From Paenarthrobacter ilicis (GTDB taxonomy: Bacteria; Actinomycetota; Actinomycetes; Actinomycetales; Micrococcaceae), in assembly GCF_016907545.1 (NCBI RefSeq), contig NZ_JAFBCD010000001.1, positions 1,116,001 through 1,180,000 of the forward strand: a DNA stretch of 64,000 nucleotides. The letters are read 5' to 3'. The position numbers were made by a program, and so were the translations under genes. Under the pieces are notes generated by a model. It searched no databases. It saw nothing but the letters and a program-made list of their open reading frames with translations, and had not been told where the DNA came from. Within the stretch, counting starts at the first letter, position 1. Every line of letters begins with the position of its first letter. Below are positions 37,217 to 45,891 of this stretch, piece after piece.

Positions 37217-37678
37217 CTACGGGGCCGGGCAGAATCCGCCAGGCAGCTGAACGCCGTCGACGACGGGGCACGGATCGAAGGTGAAGATCACCAGCGTGCC
37301 CAGGATGATGATGACCAGGGTGGCCGCGTAGAGGACCATCTTGAGCCAGAAGCGTGTGGAGTCCTTCTCGGCGTAGTCATTGATGATGGTGCGGACGCCG
37401 TTGGTGCCGTGCAGCATGGCAAGCCACAACATGGCGAGGTCCCAGAACTGCCAGAAGGGATCCGCCCACTTGCCCGCAACAAAGCCGAAGTCGATGGCGT
37501 GGATGCCCTCGCCCACCAGCAGGTTGACGAAGAGGTGGCCGAAAATCAGGACCACCAGGACGATGCCGGAGAGCCGCATGAAGAGCCAGGCGATCATCTC
37601 GAAGTTGCCGCGGCTGGAACCGCTGCGGTTGTACTTCGGGGCGATCTTGCCGCTGCGGGGTGATTCGATGGTTGTCAT
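37217..37678 (-). CDS. sdhD: Succinate dehydrogenase hydrophobic membrane anchor subunit
   Basis: 153 residues with three membrane helices (AWLFMRLSGIVLVVLIFGH, LAMLWLAMLHGTNGV, VLYAATLVIIILGTLVIF). The conserved His in LMLHGTNG-like LAMLHGTNGVR serves heme b. With SdhC it anchors SdhAB and forms the quinone site. It begins four bases after the sdhC stop. Confidence 0.93.
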   Translation of the reverse strand: MTTIESPRSGKIAPKYNRSGSSRGNFEMIAWLFMRLSGIVLVVLIFGHLFVNLLVGEGIHAIDFGFVAGKWADPFWQFWDLAMLWLAMLHGTNGVRTIINDYAEKDSTRFWLKMVLYAATLVIIILGTLVIFTFDPCPVVDGVQLPGGFCPAP

Positions 37679-37681
37679 GGC

Positions 37682-38062
37682 TTAGTGGCCTCCCAGCGCG
37701 AGGGAAAGGTGGCGGATAGCGAAGCCTGCGAACGTGACCAGCCACAGTGCAAGCACGACCCACAGCATCTGGCGCTGGTACTTTGCGCCCTTCTTCCAGA
37801 AGTCGATCGCGATCACGCGCAGGCCATTGAAGGCGTGGAAGATGATCGCAGCGACCAAGCCCGTTTCACCCAGGGCCATCAGGGGATTCTTGTAAGCGCC
37901 AATAACGGCGGTGTAGGCCTCAGGGGACACGCGCACCAATGAGGTGTCCAACACATGGACCAACAAGAAGAAAAAGATCACTACACCGGTAATACGGTGT
38001 CCAACCCAGGACCACATGCCTTCACGGCCGCGGTACAAGGTGCCAGCTGGTTTTGTCGGCAC
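37682..38062 (-). CDS. sdhC: Succinate dehydrogenase cytochrome b556 subunit
   Basis: 126 residues with three membrane helices and the family motif SWVGHRITGVVIFF near the N terminus; a further heme-type His lies in IIFHAFNGLR. The GTG start is preceded by AGGAAGG. First gene of sdhCDAB; a promoter candidate is about 90 bases upstream. Confidence 0.93.
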   Translation of the reverse strand: MPTKPAGTLYRGREGMWSWVGHRITGVVIFFFLLVHVLDTSLVRVSPEAYTAVIGAYKNPLMALGETGLVAAIIFHAFNGLRVIAIDFWKKGAKYQRQMLWVVLALWLVTFAGFAIRHLSLALGGH

Positions 38063-38151
38063 TGATTAAACCTTCCTGCAACACAGTGGCGCTGGCATGG
38101 GATCCATGCGGGGGGAACGCCTGCTGCGAGAGCACTCGTAGCTCACGCCTA

Positions 38152-38180
38152 AATCTAGGCTTCGCTCACAGCATATTCAA
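38152..38180 (-). promoter_or_regulatory. Candidate sdhCDAB promoter
   Basis: On the minus strand TTGAAT (38180-38175) and TAGATT (38157-38152) are exactly 17 bases apart, giving a leader of roughly 80 bases before sdhC. The -10 overlaps the small palindrome GCCTA-AATC-TAGGC (38147-38160). Confidence 0.5.
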
Positions 38181-38315
38181 TTTAGGACGGGCTTGGCTGC
38201 TTGTAAATTCCATGTTTCGCCCCCGGAATCAGGCAAATCGGGGCATCGCCTGAGACGAACGCCACATGTGCCGCGTCCTGCAGGGCTTCCGGTCTGTACA
38301 GGATAAAGTGTTGCG

Positions 38316-39449
38316 GTGAGTACAGAAGACGCGAATTACCCGGAATCGCCATTGGACCGCTTTCATGCGGTCATTCCGGCCGGTGGTGTGGGGACACGGC
38401 TGTGGCCACTCTCGCGTGCCGCTGCGCCCAAGTTCCTCCATGACCTGACGGGCTCCGGCAGCACCTTGTTGAGGGCAACCTACGACCGACTGGAACCGTT
38501 GGCAGGGGACCGGGTCCTGGTTGTCACCGGAGAAGCGCACCGCGCTGCCGTGTGCCGCCAACTGCCCGAGGTGGGGGATGACGAGCTGGTCCTGGAGAGT
38601 GAGCCCAAGGACTCCGGTGCCGCAATCGGACTGGCTGCGGCCATTCTTTACCGCCGCGATCCCGCCACCATCATGGGTTCCTTCGCCGCAGACCAGGTGA
38701 TCAGCCCGGACGACCTCTTCCAGGAGGCTGTCCGCGAGGCCATCCAGACCGCTGCTTCCGGCAAGATCGTCACGATCGGGATCAAGCCGACCCACCCGTC
38801 CACGGGCTTTGGCTACATCCGTTCCGGCGCTTCCCTTGGCATTGAAGGCGCCCCCAGTGCCATGGCGGTTGCCGAGTTCGTGGAAAAGCCCAGCCAGGAA
38901 GTCGCCAACAAATACGTGGAGGCAGGGGACTACGTCTGGAACGCCGGAATGTTCGTGGCTCCGGTGGACCTCATGCTCAAGCACCTCGAGGCCAACCAGC
39001 CTGTGCTGTTCGCGGGCCTGCAGGAAATCGCCGAGGCATGGGACACCCCGCAGCGCGATGAGGTCAAGGCCCGCGTCTGGCCCACCCTGCCCAAGATTGC
39101 CATTGACTACGCTGTTGCCGAGCCTGCAGCGGAAGCCGGCGATGTCGCCGTCGTACCTGGTACTTTCCGATGGGACGACGTTGGCGACTTCGCGGCGATT
39201 GGCCGCTTGAACAACGCCGGTGATGTGGACGAAGTGACGGTCCTGGGTGAAGGCGCCCGCGTCTTCGCCGAAAACGCCAGTGGCGTGGTGGTTTCCGATA
39301 CCAAGAGGGTCATTGCCCTGATCGGCATCAAGGACGTGGTGATTGTTGACACCCCGGACGCCCTGCTGGTCACCACCAAGGAACATGCGCAGCTGGTCAA
39401 GGGGACCGTGGACGCGTTGAAAGCCAGTGGCGACACGGACGTCCTCTAG
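38316..39449 (+). CDS. manC: Mannose-1-phosphate guanylyltransferase
   Basis: 377 residues of a nucleotidyltransferase. The signature GGVGTRLWPLSR at about residue 25 is the GTP/sugar-phosphate binding loop, and FVEKP (near residue 188) and the YVWNAGMF segment are family hallmarks. It makes GDP-mannose for glycans and mannosylated envelope lipids. The GTG lacks a ribosome site; TAAAGT ends six bases before it. It is divergent from the sdh operon and ends at a strong hairpin. Confidence 0.93.
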   Translation: MSTEDANYPESPLDRFHAVIPAGGVGTRLWPLSRAAAPKFLHDLTGSGSTLLRATYDRLEPLAGDRVLVVTGEAHRAAVCRQLPEVGDDELVLESEPKDSGAAIGLAAAILYRRDPATIMGSFAADQVISPDDLFQEAVREAIQTAASGKIVTIGIKPTHPSTGFGYIRSGASLGIEGAPSAMAVAEFVEKPSQEVANKYVEAGDYVWNAGMFVAPVDLMLKHLEANQPVLFAGLQEIAEAWDTPQRDEVKARVWPTLPKIAIDYAVAEPAAEAGDVAVVPGTFRWDDVGDFAAIGRLNNAGDVDEVTVLGEGARVFAENASGVVVSDTKRVIALIGIKDVVIVDTPDALLVTTKEHAQLVKGTVDALKASGDTDVL

Positions 39450-39489
39450 CTGGAGCCCCCAGGCGCATAGTCGCCCGGCTTATACCGTG

Positions 39490-39542
39490 AGCCACCTCTT
39501 TGGTTGCCCTGCGTCTGAACGCAGCGTAACCAAGAGGTGGCT
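39490..39542 (+). terminator. Terminator of manC
   Basis: A 15-16 bp stem (AGCCACCTCTTTGGTT and near-complement with one bulge) topped by an inner CTGCGT/ACGCAG stem and followed by TTTC. Confidence 0.75.
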
Positions 39543-39580
39543 TTCGTTCTTCCGTGGCCGTGGATGGCTAGAGTTGTGAC

Positions 39581-40786
39581 GTGCGCAATTACACCACTGA
39601 AACCGAGCCCACCCCCGTCGTTGGTCCCTGGGTTGACGAATTCCTGCCCGGACTCATCGAGTTCCGCCGGGACCTCCATGCGCACCCCGAACTTTCCTTC
39701 AAGGAATTCCGCACCACGGACAAGCTGGTGGAGCGCCTGGAAGCTGCAGGCCTGAAGCCGCGCAGGCTGGAAGGAACCGGCCTCACCGTGGACGTGGGGG
39801 AGGGGCCGATTGCCACCGCACTGCGCGGAGACATCGACGCCCTCCCGATCATCGAGGAAACGGGTCTTCCGTTCGCCTCCAAGAACCACGGCGTGACGCA
39901 TGCCTGTGGACATGACATCCACACCACCACCATGCTGGGCATCGCCTTGGTATTGCACCGGATGCACAAGAACAACCCGCTGGGCGGCACGGTCCGCATC
40001 ATCTTCCAGCCCGCCGAGGAAACCATGCCCGGCGGCGCCCTCTCCTGCATTGAGCAAGGCGTCTTGGAAGGCGTTCCCCGCATCCTGGCGCTGCACTGCG
40101 ATCCGCGGATCAACGTGGGCCAGATCGGAACCCGCATTGGTGCCATCACCTCGGCGTCGGACACCATCAAGATTGAGTTGTCAGGCAGGGGCGGGCACAC
40201 GTCCCGTCCGCACCTGACCGAGGACCTGGTGTTCGCTTTGTCCCAGATTGCCGTCAACGTCCCCGCTGTCCTTTCCCGCCGGGTGGACGTGCGCAGCGGT
40301 GTGTCCGTGGTGTGGGGCCAGATTTCGGCGGGATCGGCGCCCAATGCCATTCCGGGGTCCGGCTATATGGCCGGCACCATGCGCTGCCTGGACCGGGATG
40401 CGTGGCACAGTGCCGGGGAGCTGCTGGACGACGTCGTCAAGCAGGTGGCAGCGCCCTATGGAGTTGACGTGCATCTGGAACACACCCGCGGAGTGCCGCC
40501 GGTGGTTAACTCCGAGCATGAAACAGCCCTGATCGAGGCGTCAGCCCGGGCCGAGCTGGGCGAAAGCGCCGTGGTTCTGACTCCGCAATCCATGGGTGGA
40601 GAAGACTTTGCCTGGTTCCTCGCGGATCTTCCCGGAGCCATGATGCGATTGGGCACCCATACTCCCGGTGGCGAGGAATACGATCTCCACCGCGGTGACT
40701 TCATTGTGGATGAGCGTGCGCTTGGGTACGCGGTACGGGTTCTTACCGGCGCTGCCTTGAGGACCATCAGGGACCTGGAGCAGTAA
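39581..40786 (+). CDS. M20-family amidohydrolase (N-acyl amino acid/hippurate hydrolase type)
   Basis: 401 residues. The metal-site motif is ACGHDIHTTTMLG near residue 108, with a second ligand set at PAEETMPGG and the C-terminal GGEDFAWF. These enzymes cut N-acyl or aromatic amide bonds of amino acids in the cytoplasm (AmaA/HipO/IAA-amino acid hydrolase group). The GTG start has TAGAGT ending six bases upstream and no ribosome site. It stands alone between two strong hairpins, so it is a single transcription unit. Confidence 0.88.
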   Translation: MRNYTTETEPTPVVGPWVDEFLPGLIEFRRDLHAHPELSFKEFRTTDKLVERLEAAGLKPRRLEGTGLTVDVGEGPIATALRGDIDALPIIEETGLPFASKNHGVTHACGHDIHTTTMLGIALVLHRMHKNNPLGGTVRIIFQPAEETMPGGALSCIEQGVLEGVPRILALHCDPRINVGQIGTRIGAITSASDTIKIELSGRGGHTSRPHLTEDLVFALSQIAVNVPAVLSRRVDVRSGVSVVWGQISAGSAPNAIPGSGYMAGTMRCLDRDAWHSAGELLDDVVKQVAAPYGVDVHLEHTRGVPPVVNSEHETALIEASARAELGESAVVLTPQSMGGEDFAWFLADLPGAMMRLGTHTPGGEEYDLHRGDFIVDERALGYAVRVLTGAALRTIRDLEQ

Positions 40787-40855
40787 CCCAACTGGGTCGC
40801 AATTGTGCGCGTTATGGGGGCTCATAACGCGCACAAGTGCGACCCAGTTGGGTTT
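40786..40855. terminator. Long palindrome, repeat family B copy 2 (terminator-like)
   Basis: Two 32-base arms (40786-40817, 40824-40855) with one mismatch around a six-base loop; the inner part is TGTGCGCGTTATG and complement, and the outer part is AACCCAACTGGGTCGCA. The left arm begins at the stop of the amidohydrolase gene, and TTTT follows the right arm. Related to 18099-18146. Confidence 0.8.
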
Positions 40856-40872
40856 TGACAGCCGCTTGAGTT

Positions 40873-40893
40873 GTGCACAATTCAATTGTGCAC
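40873..40893. promoter_or_regulatory. OhrR operator
   Basis: A perfect palindrome with 10-bp arms GTGCACAATT around a single central C. It fills most of the 17-base spacer between TTGTGC (40871-40876) and TATCGT (40894-40899), and ends 13 bases before the ohrR ATG. Position and symmetry fit repression by OhrR. Confidence 0.8.
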
Positions 40894-40906
40894 TATCGTA
40901 TTTTCC

Positions 40907-41341
40907 ATGAGTGATGCACCCCGCCTCCGCCACCAGGTCTGCTTTGCGCTGTACTCGGCGTCCAAGGCTGCGACGGCTGTCTACCGGCCCGTGCTGGAGG
41001 ACCTCGGCCTGACGTACCCCCAGTACCTGGTGATGCTCGTTCTCTGGGAGCAGGAACCCCGCAGCGTCCGCGAACTCGGAGCTGAACTGGGCCTGGATTC
41101 CGGAACACTCTCGCCCCTGCTCAAGCGCCTTGAGGGCCTGGGCCTGGTGGAACGAAAGCGGTCCGCCCAGGACGAGCGCCGGGTCGACGTTGTGCTGACC
41201 GGCGCCGGCAGGGAGCTGAGTGCCCGTGCCCAGGCTGTGCCTCAGGCGCTGGCCGACGCAGCGGGATTGTCCGCCGCGGAGATCCAGCAACTCCACGCCA
41301 CCCTCGGCAAGCTCACCACGGCACTCAACGGCTCACTCTGA
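40907..41341 (+). CDS. ohrR: OhrR, organic hydroperoxide-sensing MarR-family repressor
   Basis: 144 residues with the MarR winged helix (ELGAELGLDSGTLSPLLKRLE) and wing (RSAQDERRVDVVLT). The peroxide-sensing Cys is Cys12 in HQVCFALYSASK, the position used by OhrR; its oxidation releases DNA. ohr follows 44 bases later. A palindromic operator overlaps the promoter. The ATG has no ribosome site and TATCGT ends seven bases upstream, suggesting a leaderless message. Confidence 0.92.
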   Translation: MSDAPRLRHQVCFALYSASKAATAVYRPVLEDLGLTYPQYLVMLVLWEQEPRSVRELGAELGLDSGTLSPLLKRLEGLGLVERKRSAQDERRVDVVLTGAGRELSARAQAVPQALADAAGLSAAEIQQLHATLGKLTTALNGSL

Positions 41342-41385
41342 AGATTTCCCCAGCCATCCATTCACCAAGGAGAAACGGTATAACC

Positions 41386-41817
41386 ATGAAGACTCTCTAC
41401 ACTGCTGAGGCACTTGCCTCCGGCGAAGGCCGCGACGGCAACGCCCGCACCAACGATGGCAAGCTGGATGTCACCCTTGCCAGCCCCAAGGAACTCGGCG
41501 GCAACGGCGAAGGCACCAACCCTGAGCAGCTCTTCGCTGCCGGTTACGCTGCCTGCTTCCACTCCGCCCTCCGCCTGGTGGGCCGCAAGGAGCGCGTTGA
41601 TCTGACAGACTCGGCCGTCGCAGCCAGGATCCACATCGGTGCGCTGACCGACAGCGAAGGCTTCGGCCTGGCCGCCGAACTGGAAATCGCCCTCCCCGCA
41701 CTGGACCGTGAAACCGCAGAGCAGCTGATGCACAAAGCGCACCAGGTGTGCCCTTACTCCAACGCCACCCGCGGCAACATGGCCGTAGACCTCAAGCTCG
41801 TGGAGTTCGCAGCATGA
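41386..41817 (+). CDS. ohr: Organic hydroperoxide resistance protein (thiol peroxidase)
   Basis: 143 residues of the Ohr/OsmC fold. The catalytic cysteine pair is Cys57 (AACFHSAL) and Cys122 (VCPYSNATRGN); Arg21 in NARTNDGKL is in the active site of relatives. It reduces organic and lipid peroxides using lipoyl thiols. Located directly behind its repressor gene ohrR with AAGGAG before the ATG, and its stop overlaps the next start. Confidence 0.95.
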   Translation: MKTLYTAEALASGEGRDGNARTNDGKLDVTLASPKELGGNGEGTNPEQLFAAGYAACFHSALRLVGRKERVDLTDSAVAARIHIGALTDSEGFGLAAELEIALPALDRETAEQLMHKAHQVCPYSNATRGNMAVDLKLVEFAA

Positions 41818-42833
41818 GCGCCGTTTCCACTCCCGTAGAGACCCGCGAAATCCAGCTGGCTTCCCGCCCCAAGGGCCGCCCGGTGGCAGATAACTTCCGC
41901 CTCACCCAGGCCCAGCTGCCTGAGCTCGGCGACGGACAGATCCTGGTCAAGAACCAATTCATGTCCGTGGACCCCTACATGCGCGGCCGCATGAACGACG
42001 TCAAGTCCTACTCGGCTCCGTTCCAGATCGATGCAGCGCTCGACGGCGGTGCGGTCGGTGAGGTGATCGCGTCCCGTTCGGACGCGCACAAGGTGGGTGA
42101 CGTCGTCGTGCATTCACTCGGATGGCGCGAGCACGCAGTAGTGGATGCCGCAGCCACCACCCCGGTTCCCAGTGGGCTTGCTCCCACCTCCGCATTCCTG
42201 GGCGCGTTGGGCATGACCGGCCTCACTGCCTACTCAGGCCTGCTCAAAGTGGCGGAGTTCAAGGAAGGCGAAGTTGTGTTCGTCTCCGGCGCCGCAGGTG
42301 CCGTGGGATCCATGGTGGGCCAGATTGCCAAGGCCATGGGTGCCTCCAAGGTGATCGGCAGCGCCGGCTCGGCCGAGAAGGTTGCACGCCTGCTGGAGCT
42401 CGGCTTCGACGCCGCCTTCAACTACAACGATGGTCCGGTCCTTGACCAGCTGCGTGAAGCAGCAGGGGAGCGCGGGATCGACGTGTACTTCGACAACGTC
42501 GGAGGCGAGCACCTTGAAGCCGCACTGGCAACCCTGACCGTGGGCGGGCGCATCGCCATGTGCGGTGCCATCGCGCAGTACAACTCCACCGAGCCTCCCG
42601 CAGCCCCTCGCAACCTCATGCAGGCAATCGGCAAGCAGCTGACCCTGCGCGGATTCCTGGTGGGTGGCCAGCGTCAGCACGCTGCCGAGTTCGCCCAGAA
42701 AATGGCCGGATGGTTGGCCGATGGCTCCGTGAGCTACGACGAGACGATCGTTGATGGCCTGGAGAACGCCCCGCAGGCATTCATGGATCTTCTGGACGGT
42801 GCCAACACCGGAAAGATGCTGGTCCGCCTCTAA
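41814..42833 (+). CDS. NADP-dependent oxidoreductase, MDR superfamily (CurA/leukotriene B4 dehydrogenase type)
   Basis: 339 residues. The zinc-free medium-chain reductase has the N-terminal YMRGRMND segment and the Rossmann motif SGAAGAVGSMVGQIAK near residue 155. Such enzymes reduce alpha,beta-unsaturated ketones and aldehydes formed from lipid peroxides, which fits its ATGA overlap with ohr. This makes ohrR-ohr-reductase a small peroxide and enal detoxification operon (the joint role is inferred). Confidence 0.88.
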   Translation: MSAVSTPVETREIQLASRPKGRPVADNFRLTQAQLPELGDGQILVKNQFMSVDPYMRGRMNDVKSYSAPFQIDAALDGGAVGEVIASRSDAHKVGDVVVHSLGWREHAVVDAAATTPVPSGLAPTSAFLGALGMTGLTAYSGLLKVAEFKEGEVVFVSGAAGAVGSMVGQIAKAMGASKVIGSAGSAEKVARLLELGFDAAFNYNDGPVLDQLREAAGERGIDVYFDNVGGEHLEAALATLTVGGRIAMCGAIAQYNSTEPPAAPRNLMQAIGKQLTLRGFLVGGQRQHAAEFAQKMAGWLADGSVSYDETIVDGLENAPQAFMDLLDGANTGKMLVRL

Positions 42834-42854
42834 TCCAGCGGAATTGAACAAACG

Positions 42855-42885
42855 GTAGCCGGGTGTGACTTGCACGCCCGGCTAC
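42855..42885 (+). terminator. Hairpin after the ohr operon
   Basis: Perfect 9-bp stem GTAGCCGGG/CCCGGCTAC, 13-base loop, 22 bases past the reductase stop. The T run is weak. Confidence 0.65.
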
Positions 42886-43091
42886 TGCTTGGTAACAAAA
42901 GGTCAACAATCTGCCCCGGAGGACGGGCTTGTGCTACCAGGGTGTGTTTCAGGCCACTAGTGTTGGTTCCATCAATGCGCCTAGGCGCAGCTGCGAGCAT
43001 CAGTGAAAACAGAATTTCTGCCTCAGGTATAGGAAACGGACACTCATTGACCATCCGTCGTAGCGCCAATCACTTTCTTCCTGGAGGAAAA

Positions 43092-44198
43092 TTGAAGAAA
43101 CCACTGCGTGCCACCCTGAAGCGCGGTTCAATGGCCGGTGTGGCCACGGTAGGTGCGGCAGCGCTCCTGCTCACCGGCTGCGGCCAGGCCCCGGACGCCG
43201 GCTCAGGTGCCGCCACCAAGAGCGATTTCGTGGGCTGCATCGTCTCCGACTCCGGTGGATTTGATGACCAGTCGTTCAACCAGTCGTCCTTCGAAGGCCT
43301 CAAGAAGGCTGAGAAGGACCTTGGCATCACGGTCAAATCCGCTGAATCCAAGGCCAACAGCGACTTCGAAACCAACCTCAACGGCATGGTTTCCGCCGGC
43401 TGCAACCTGACGGTTACTGTCGGATTCCTCCTGGGCGACGCCACAAAGGCCGCTGCAGAGAAGAACTCGGACAAGCACTTCGCGATCATCGACTACACGT
43501 ATGAGACCCCGATCGCCAACGTGAAGCCCGTTGTCTACGACACTGCACAGGCTGCCTACCTGGCAGGCTACGCAGCAGCGTCGGCCACCAAGACCAACAA
43601 GGTGGGTACCTTCGGCGGTATCAAGATCCCCACGGTGACCATCTTCATGGACGGTTTCTACGACGGTGTCCAGGCCTACAACAAGGCCAAGAACAAGTCC
43701 GTGCAGGTTGTCGGCTGGGACAAGACCACCCAGGACGGCTCCTTCACCGGCGACTTCGAAAAGCAGGACACCGGCAAGCAGGTCACCATCAACCTCCTGG
43801 ACCAGGGCGCTGACATCGTCATGCCCGTTGCCGGCCCGGTAGGCAAGGGTGCAGGCGCCGCACTGAAGGAAGCCAAGGCTGCAGGCAAGGACGTCAAGCT
43901 CATCTGGGTTGACTCCGATGGCTACCTCACCGCTCCCGAGTACAAGGACCTCATGCTGACCTCCGTGGTCAAGCAGATGGGTGAAGCTGTGGAGACCGTG
44001 GTGAAGGACGACAAGGACGGCAAGTTCAGCAACACCGCCTACGTCGGAACCCTGGAGAACGACGGCGTGGCCATCGCTCCGTTCCACGACCTCGACTCTG
44101 CCATTTCCGCAGAGACCAAGTCCGAACTCGATGCCCTGAAGGCCGACATCGTGTCCGGCAAGCTGGTTGTCGAATCGGCAGCAAGCCCCAAGAAGTAA
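43092..44198 (+). CDS. BMP-family nucleoside-binding lipoprotein
   Basis: 368 residues. The lipobox is AALLLTGCGQ; the mature protein has the BMP/PnrA fold (VGCIVSDSGGFDDQSFNQSS, then VDSDGYL). Relatives bind purine or other nucleosides for ABC uptake. The start is a TTG preceded by GGAGG (43084-43088); no ATG/GTG is as well placed. The next genes are the ATPase and two permeases, but a strong terminator-type hairpin comes first, so the binding protein should be made in excess. Confidence 0.9.
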   Translation: MKKPLRATLKRGSMAGVATVGAAALLLTGCGQAPDAGSGAATKSDFVGCIVSDSGGFDDQSFNQSSFEGLKKAEKDLGITVKSAESKANSDFETNLNGMVSAGCNLTVTVGFLLGDATKAAAEKNSDKHFAIIDYTYETPIANVKPVVYDTAQAAYLAGYAAASATKTNKVGTFGGIKIPTVTIFMDGFYDGVQAYNKAKNKSVQVVGWDKTTQDGSFTGDFEKQDTGKQVTINLLDQGADIVMPVAGPVGKGAGAALKEAKAAGKDVKLIWVDSDGYLTAPEYKDLMLTSVVKQMGEAVETVVKDDKDGKFSNTAYVGTLENDGVAIAPFHDLDSAISAETKSELDALKADIVSGKLVVESAASPKK

Positions 44199-44210
44199 AC
44201 AATTCCTGGA

Positions 44211-44252
44211 CGCGCCGCCAGTACCGAGCCCCGGTACTGGCGGCGCGTTTTT
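44211..44252 (+). terminator. Terminator between the BMP gene and the nucleoside ATPase
   Basis: Perfect 15-bp stem (CGCGCCGCCAGTACC and complement), seven-base loop, then TTTTT. Thirteen bases past the BMP stop. Confidence 0.88.
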
Positions 44253-44373
44253 GCCCTGAACAGCAGCTGTCCTGCTTCCAACACCCGCAGCACTCGCCTC
44301 GGGACGCCCGCACGAATAGGCTGCTGGCAGGAGCACGTCAGCCGCCCCTCGGACTCATAGAACGGTGGGAGTT

Positions 44374-45891
44374 GTGAAACTCGAATTGAAGGGGATCTCG
44401 AAAGCCTTCGGGACCTTCTACGCCAACCAAGACATCGACCTTGTGGTCGAATCCGGCCAGATCCATTGCCTCCTGGGCGAGAATGGTGCCGGAAAATCAA
44501 CCCTCATGAACGTGTTGTATGGGCTGTACGAGCCCACTGCCGGAGAGATCCTGGTGGATGACCGTCCCGTCACCTTCCGCGGGCCCGGCGACGCCATGGC
44601 GGCGGGCATTGGCATGGTGCACCAGCACTTCATGCTTGTCCCCGTCTTCACCGTGGCAGAAAACGTGGCGTTGGGAGCAGAACCCACCACATTTGGCGGC
44701 GTGCTCAGCATCGACGAAACCCGGAAGAAGATCCGCGAAATTTCCGCGAAGTACGGTTTCGACGTCGATCCCGACGCTTTGGTGGAAGACCTCCCCGTGG
44801 GTGTGCAGCAAAGGGTGGAGATCATCAAGGCCTTGGTCCGCGAGGCCAAGGTCCTGATCCTGGACGAACCCACGGCCGTCCTGACGCCCCAGGAAACCGA
44901 TGAACTCCTGGACATCATGCGGCAGCTCCGGGACGGTGGCACGTCGATCGTGTTCATCTCCCACAAGCTCCGTGAGGTCAAGGCGGTCTCGGACGTCATC
45001 ACGGTGATCCGCCGCGGGAAGGTGGTGGGCGACGCTCCTCCCACCGCGTCCGCGGCCGACCTTGCCTCCATGATGGTGGGGCGGCCGGTGAGCCTGAGCC
45101 TTGCCAAAGCTCCCGCCCAGCCCAAGGACGTCACGTTCAAGGTGGAGAACCTCACGGTCCGCGCCGCCAACGGGACCAACGTGGTGGACGGGATCAGCTT
45201 CGACATCGCCCAAGGCGAGATCCTCGCCGTCGCCGGTGTCCAGGGCAACGGCCAAACGGAACTGACGGAAGCCATCCTCGGTGTCCAGGACCACGTCACC
45301 GGCTCGGTGACCCTGGACGGAAAGCAGCTTTTGGGGCTTCCGGTCAAGGAAGTCCTGCGCTCCGGCGTCGGATTCGTTCCTGAAGACAGAACGGTGGACG
45401 GCCTGGTGGGGCCGTTCTCAGTGGCCGAAAACCTGGTGCTGGACCTCTATGACCAGGAGCCCTTTGCCAGCGGCATCGGCATGAAGCCCGCCAAGGTCAT
45501 GGAGAACGCCAAGGCCAAGATCGAGGAGTTCGATATCCGGACCCCCTCGCCGGGTTCCGCGGCCGGGACCCTGTCCGGTGGCAACCAGCAGAAAGTGGTG
45601 ATGGCCAGGGAGCTGTCCCGCCCGCTGCGGTTGTTCATCGCCAGCCAACCTACCCGTGGCGTGGACGTCGGCTCCATTGAGTTCCTGCACAAGCGCATCG
45701 TCGCCGAGCGCGACGTGGGAACTCCCGTCATGATCGTTTCCACCGAGCTCGATGAAGTCATCGACCTCGCTGACAGGATTGCGGTGCTCTACAAGGGCAA
45801 GCTCGTGGGCATTGTCCCCGCGGGAACGCCCAGGGACACCCTGGGCCTGATGATGGCCGGAGTAGGCCCGGAAGGAGGCTCCGATGTCTGA
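44374..45891 (+). CDS. Nucleoside ABC transporter ATP-binding protein, tandem ABC domains
   Basis: 505 residues. Domain 1 has Walker [10 protein letters not shown] and Walker [12 protein letters not shown]; domain 2 has the degenerate loop GVQGNGQTEL and signature LSGGNQQKV, as in YufO/BmpB-type nucleoside importers. The start is uncertain: GTG 44374 is chosen, GTG 44365 is three codons earlier. It overlaps the first permease by eight bases and follows the binding-protein gene behind a terminator. Confidence 0.9.
   Translation: MKLELKGISKAFGTFYANQDIDLVVESGQIHCLLGENGAGKSTLMNVLYGLYEPTAGEILVDDRPVTFRGPGDAMAAGIGMVHQHFMLVPVFTVAENVALGAEPTTFGGVLSIDETRKKIREISAKYGFDVDPDALVEDLPVGVQQRVEIIKALVREAKVLILDEPTAVLTPQETDELLDIMRQLRDGGTSIVFISHKLREVKAVSDVITVIRRGKVVGDAPPTASAADLASMMVGRPVSLSLAKAPAQPKDVTFKVENLTVRAANGTNVVDGISFDIAQGEILAVAGVQGNGQTELTEAILGVQDHVTGSVTLDGKQLLGLPVKEVLRSGVGFVPEDRTVDGLVGPFSVAENLVLDLYDQEPFASGIGMKPAKVMENAKAKIEEFDIRTPSPGSAAGTLSGGNQQKVVMARELSRPLRLFIASQPTRGVDVGSIEFLHKRIVAERDVGTPVMIVSTELDEVIDLADRIAVLYKGKLVGIVPAGTPRDTLGLMMAGVGPEGGSDV

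Noticed and set aside
35257..37284. A 675-codon open frame antisense to sdhA (and similar long frames opposite gguB, glyA and deoA).
   Set aside because: High G/C at third codon positions of the real genes leaves the complementary frame free of stops. Composition of the predicted proteins is unlike real proteins and there is no ribosome site or homology.
42834..42850. ATCCAGCGGAATT after the MDR reductase, similar to the arm of the 92-bp elements.
   Set aside because: Only one arm with a mismatch; no partner arm within 150 bases.
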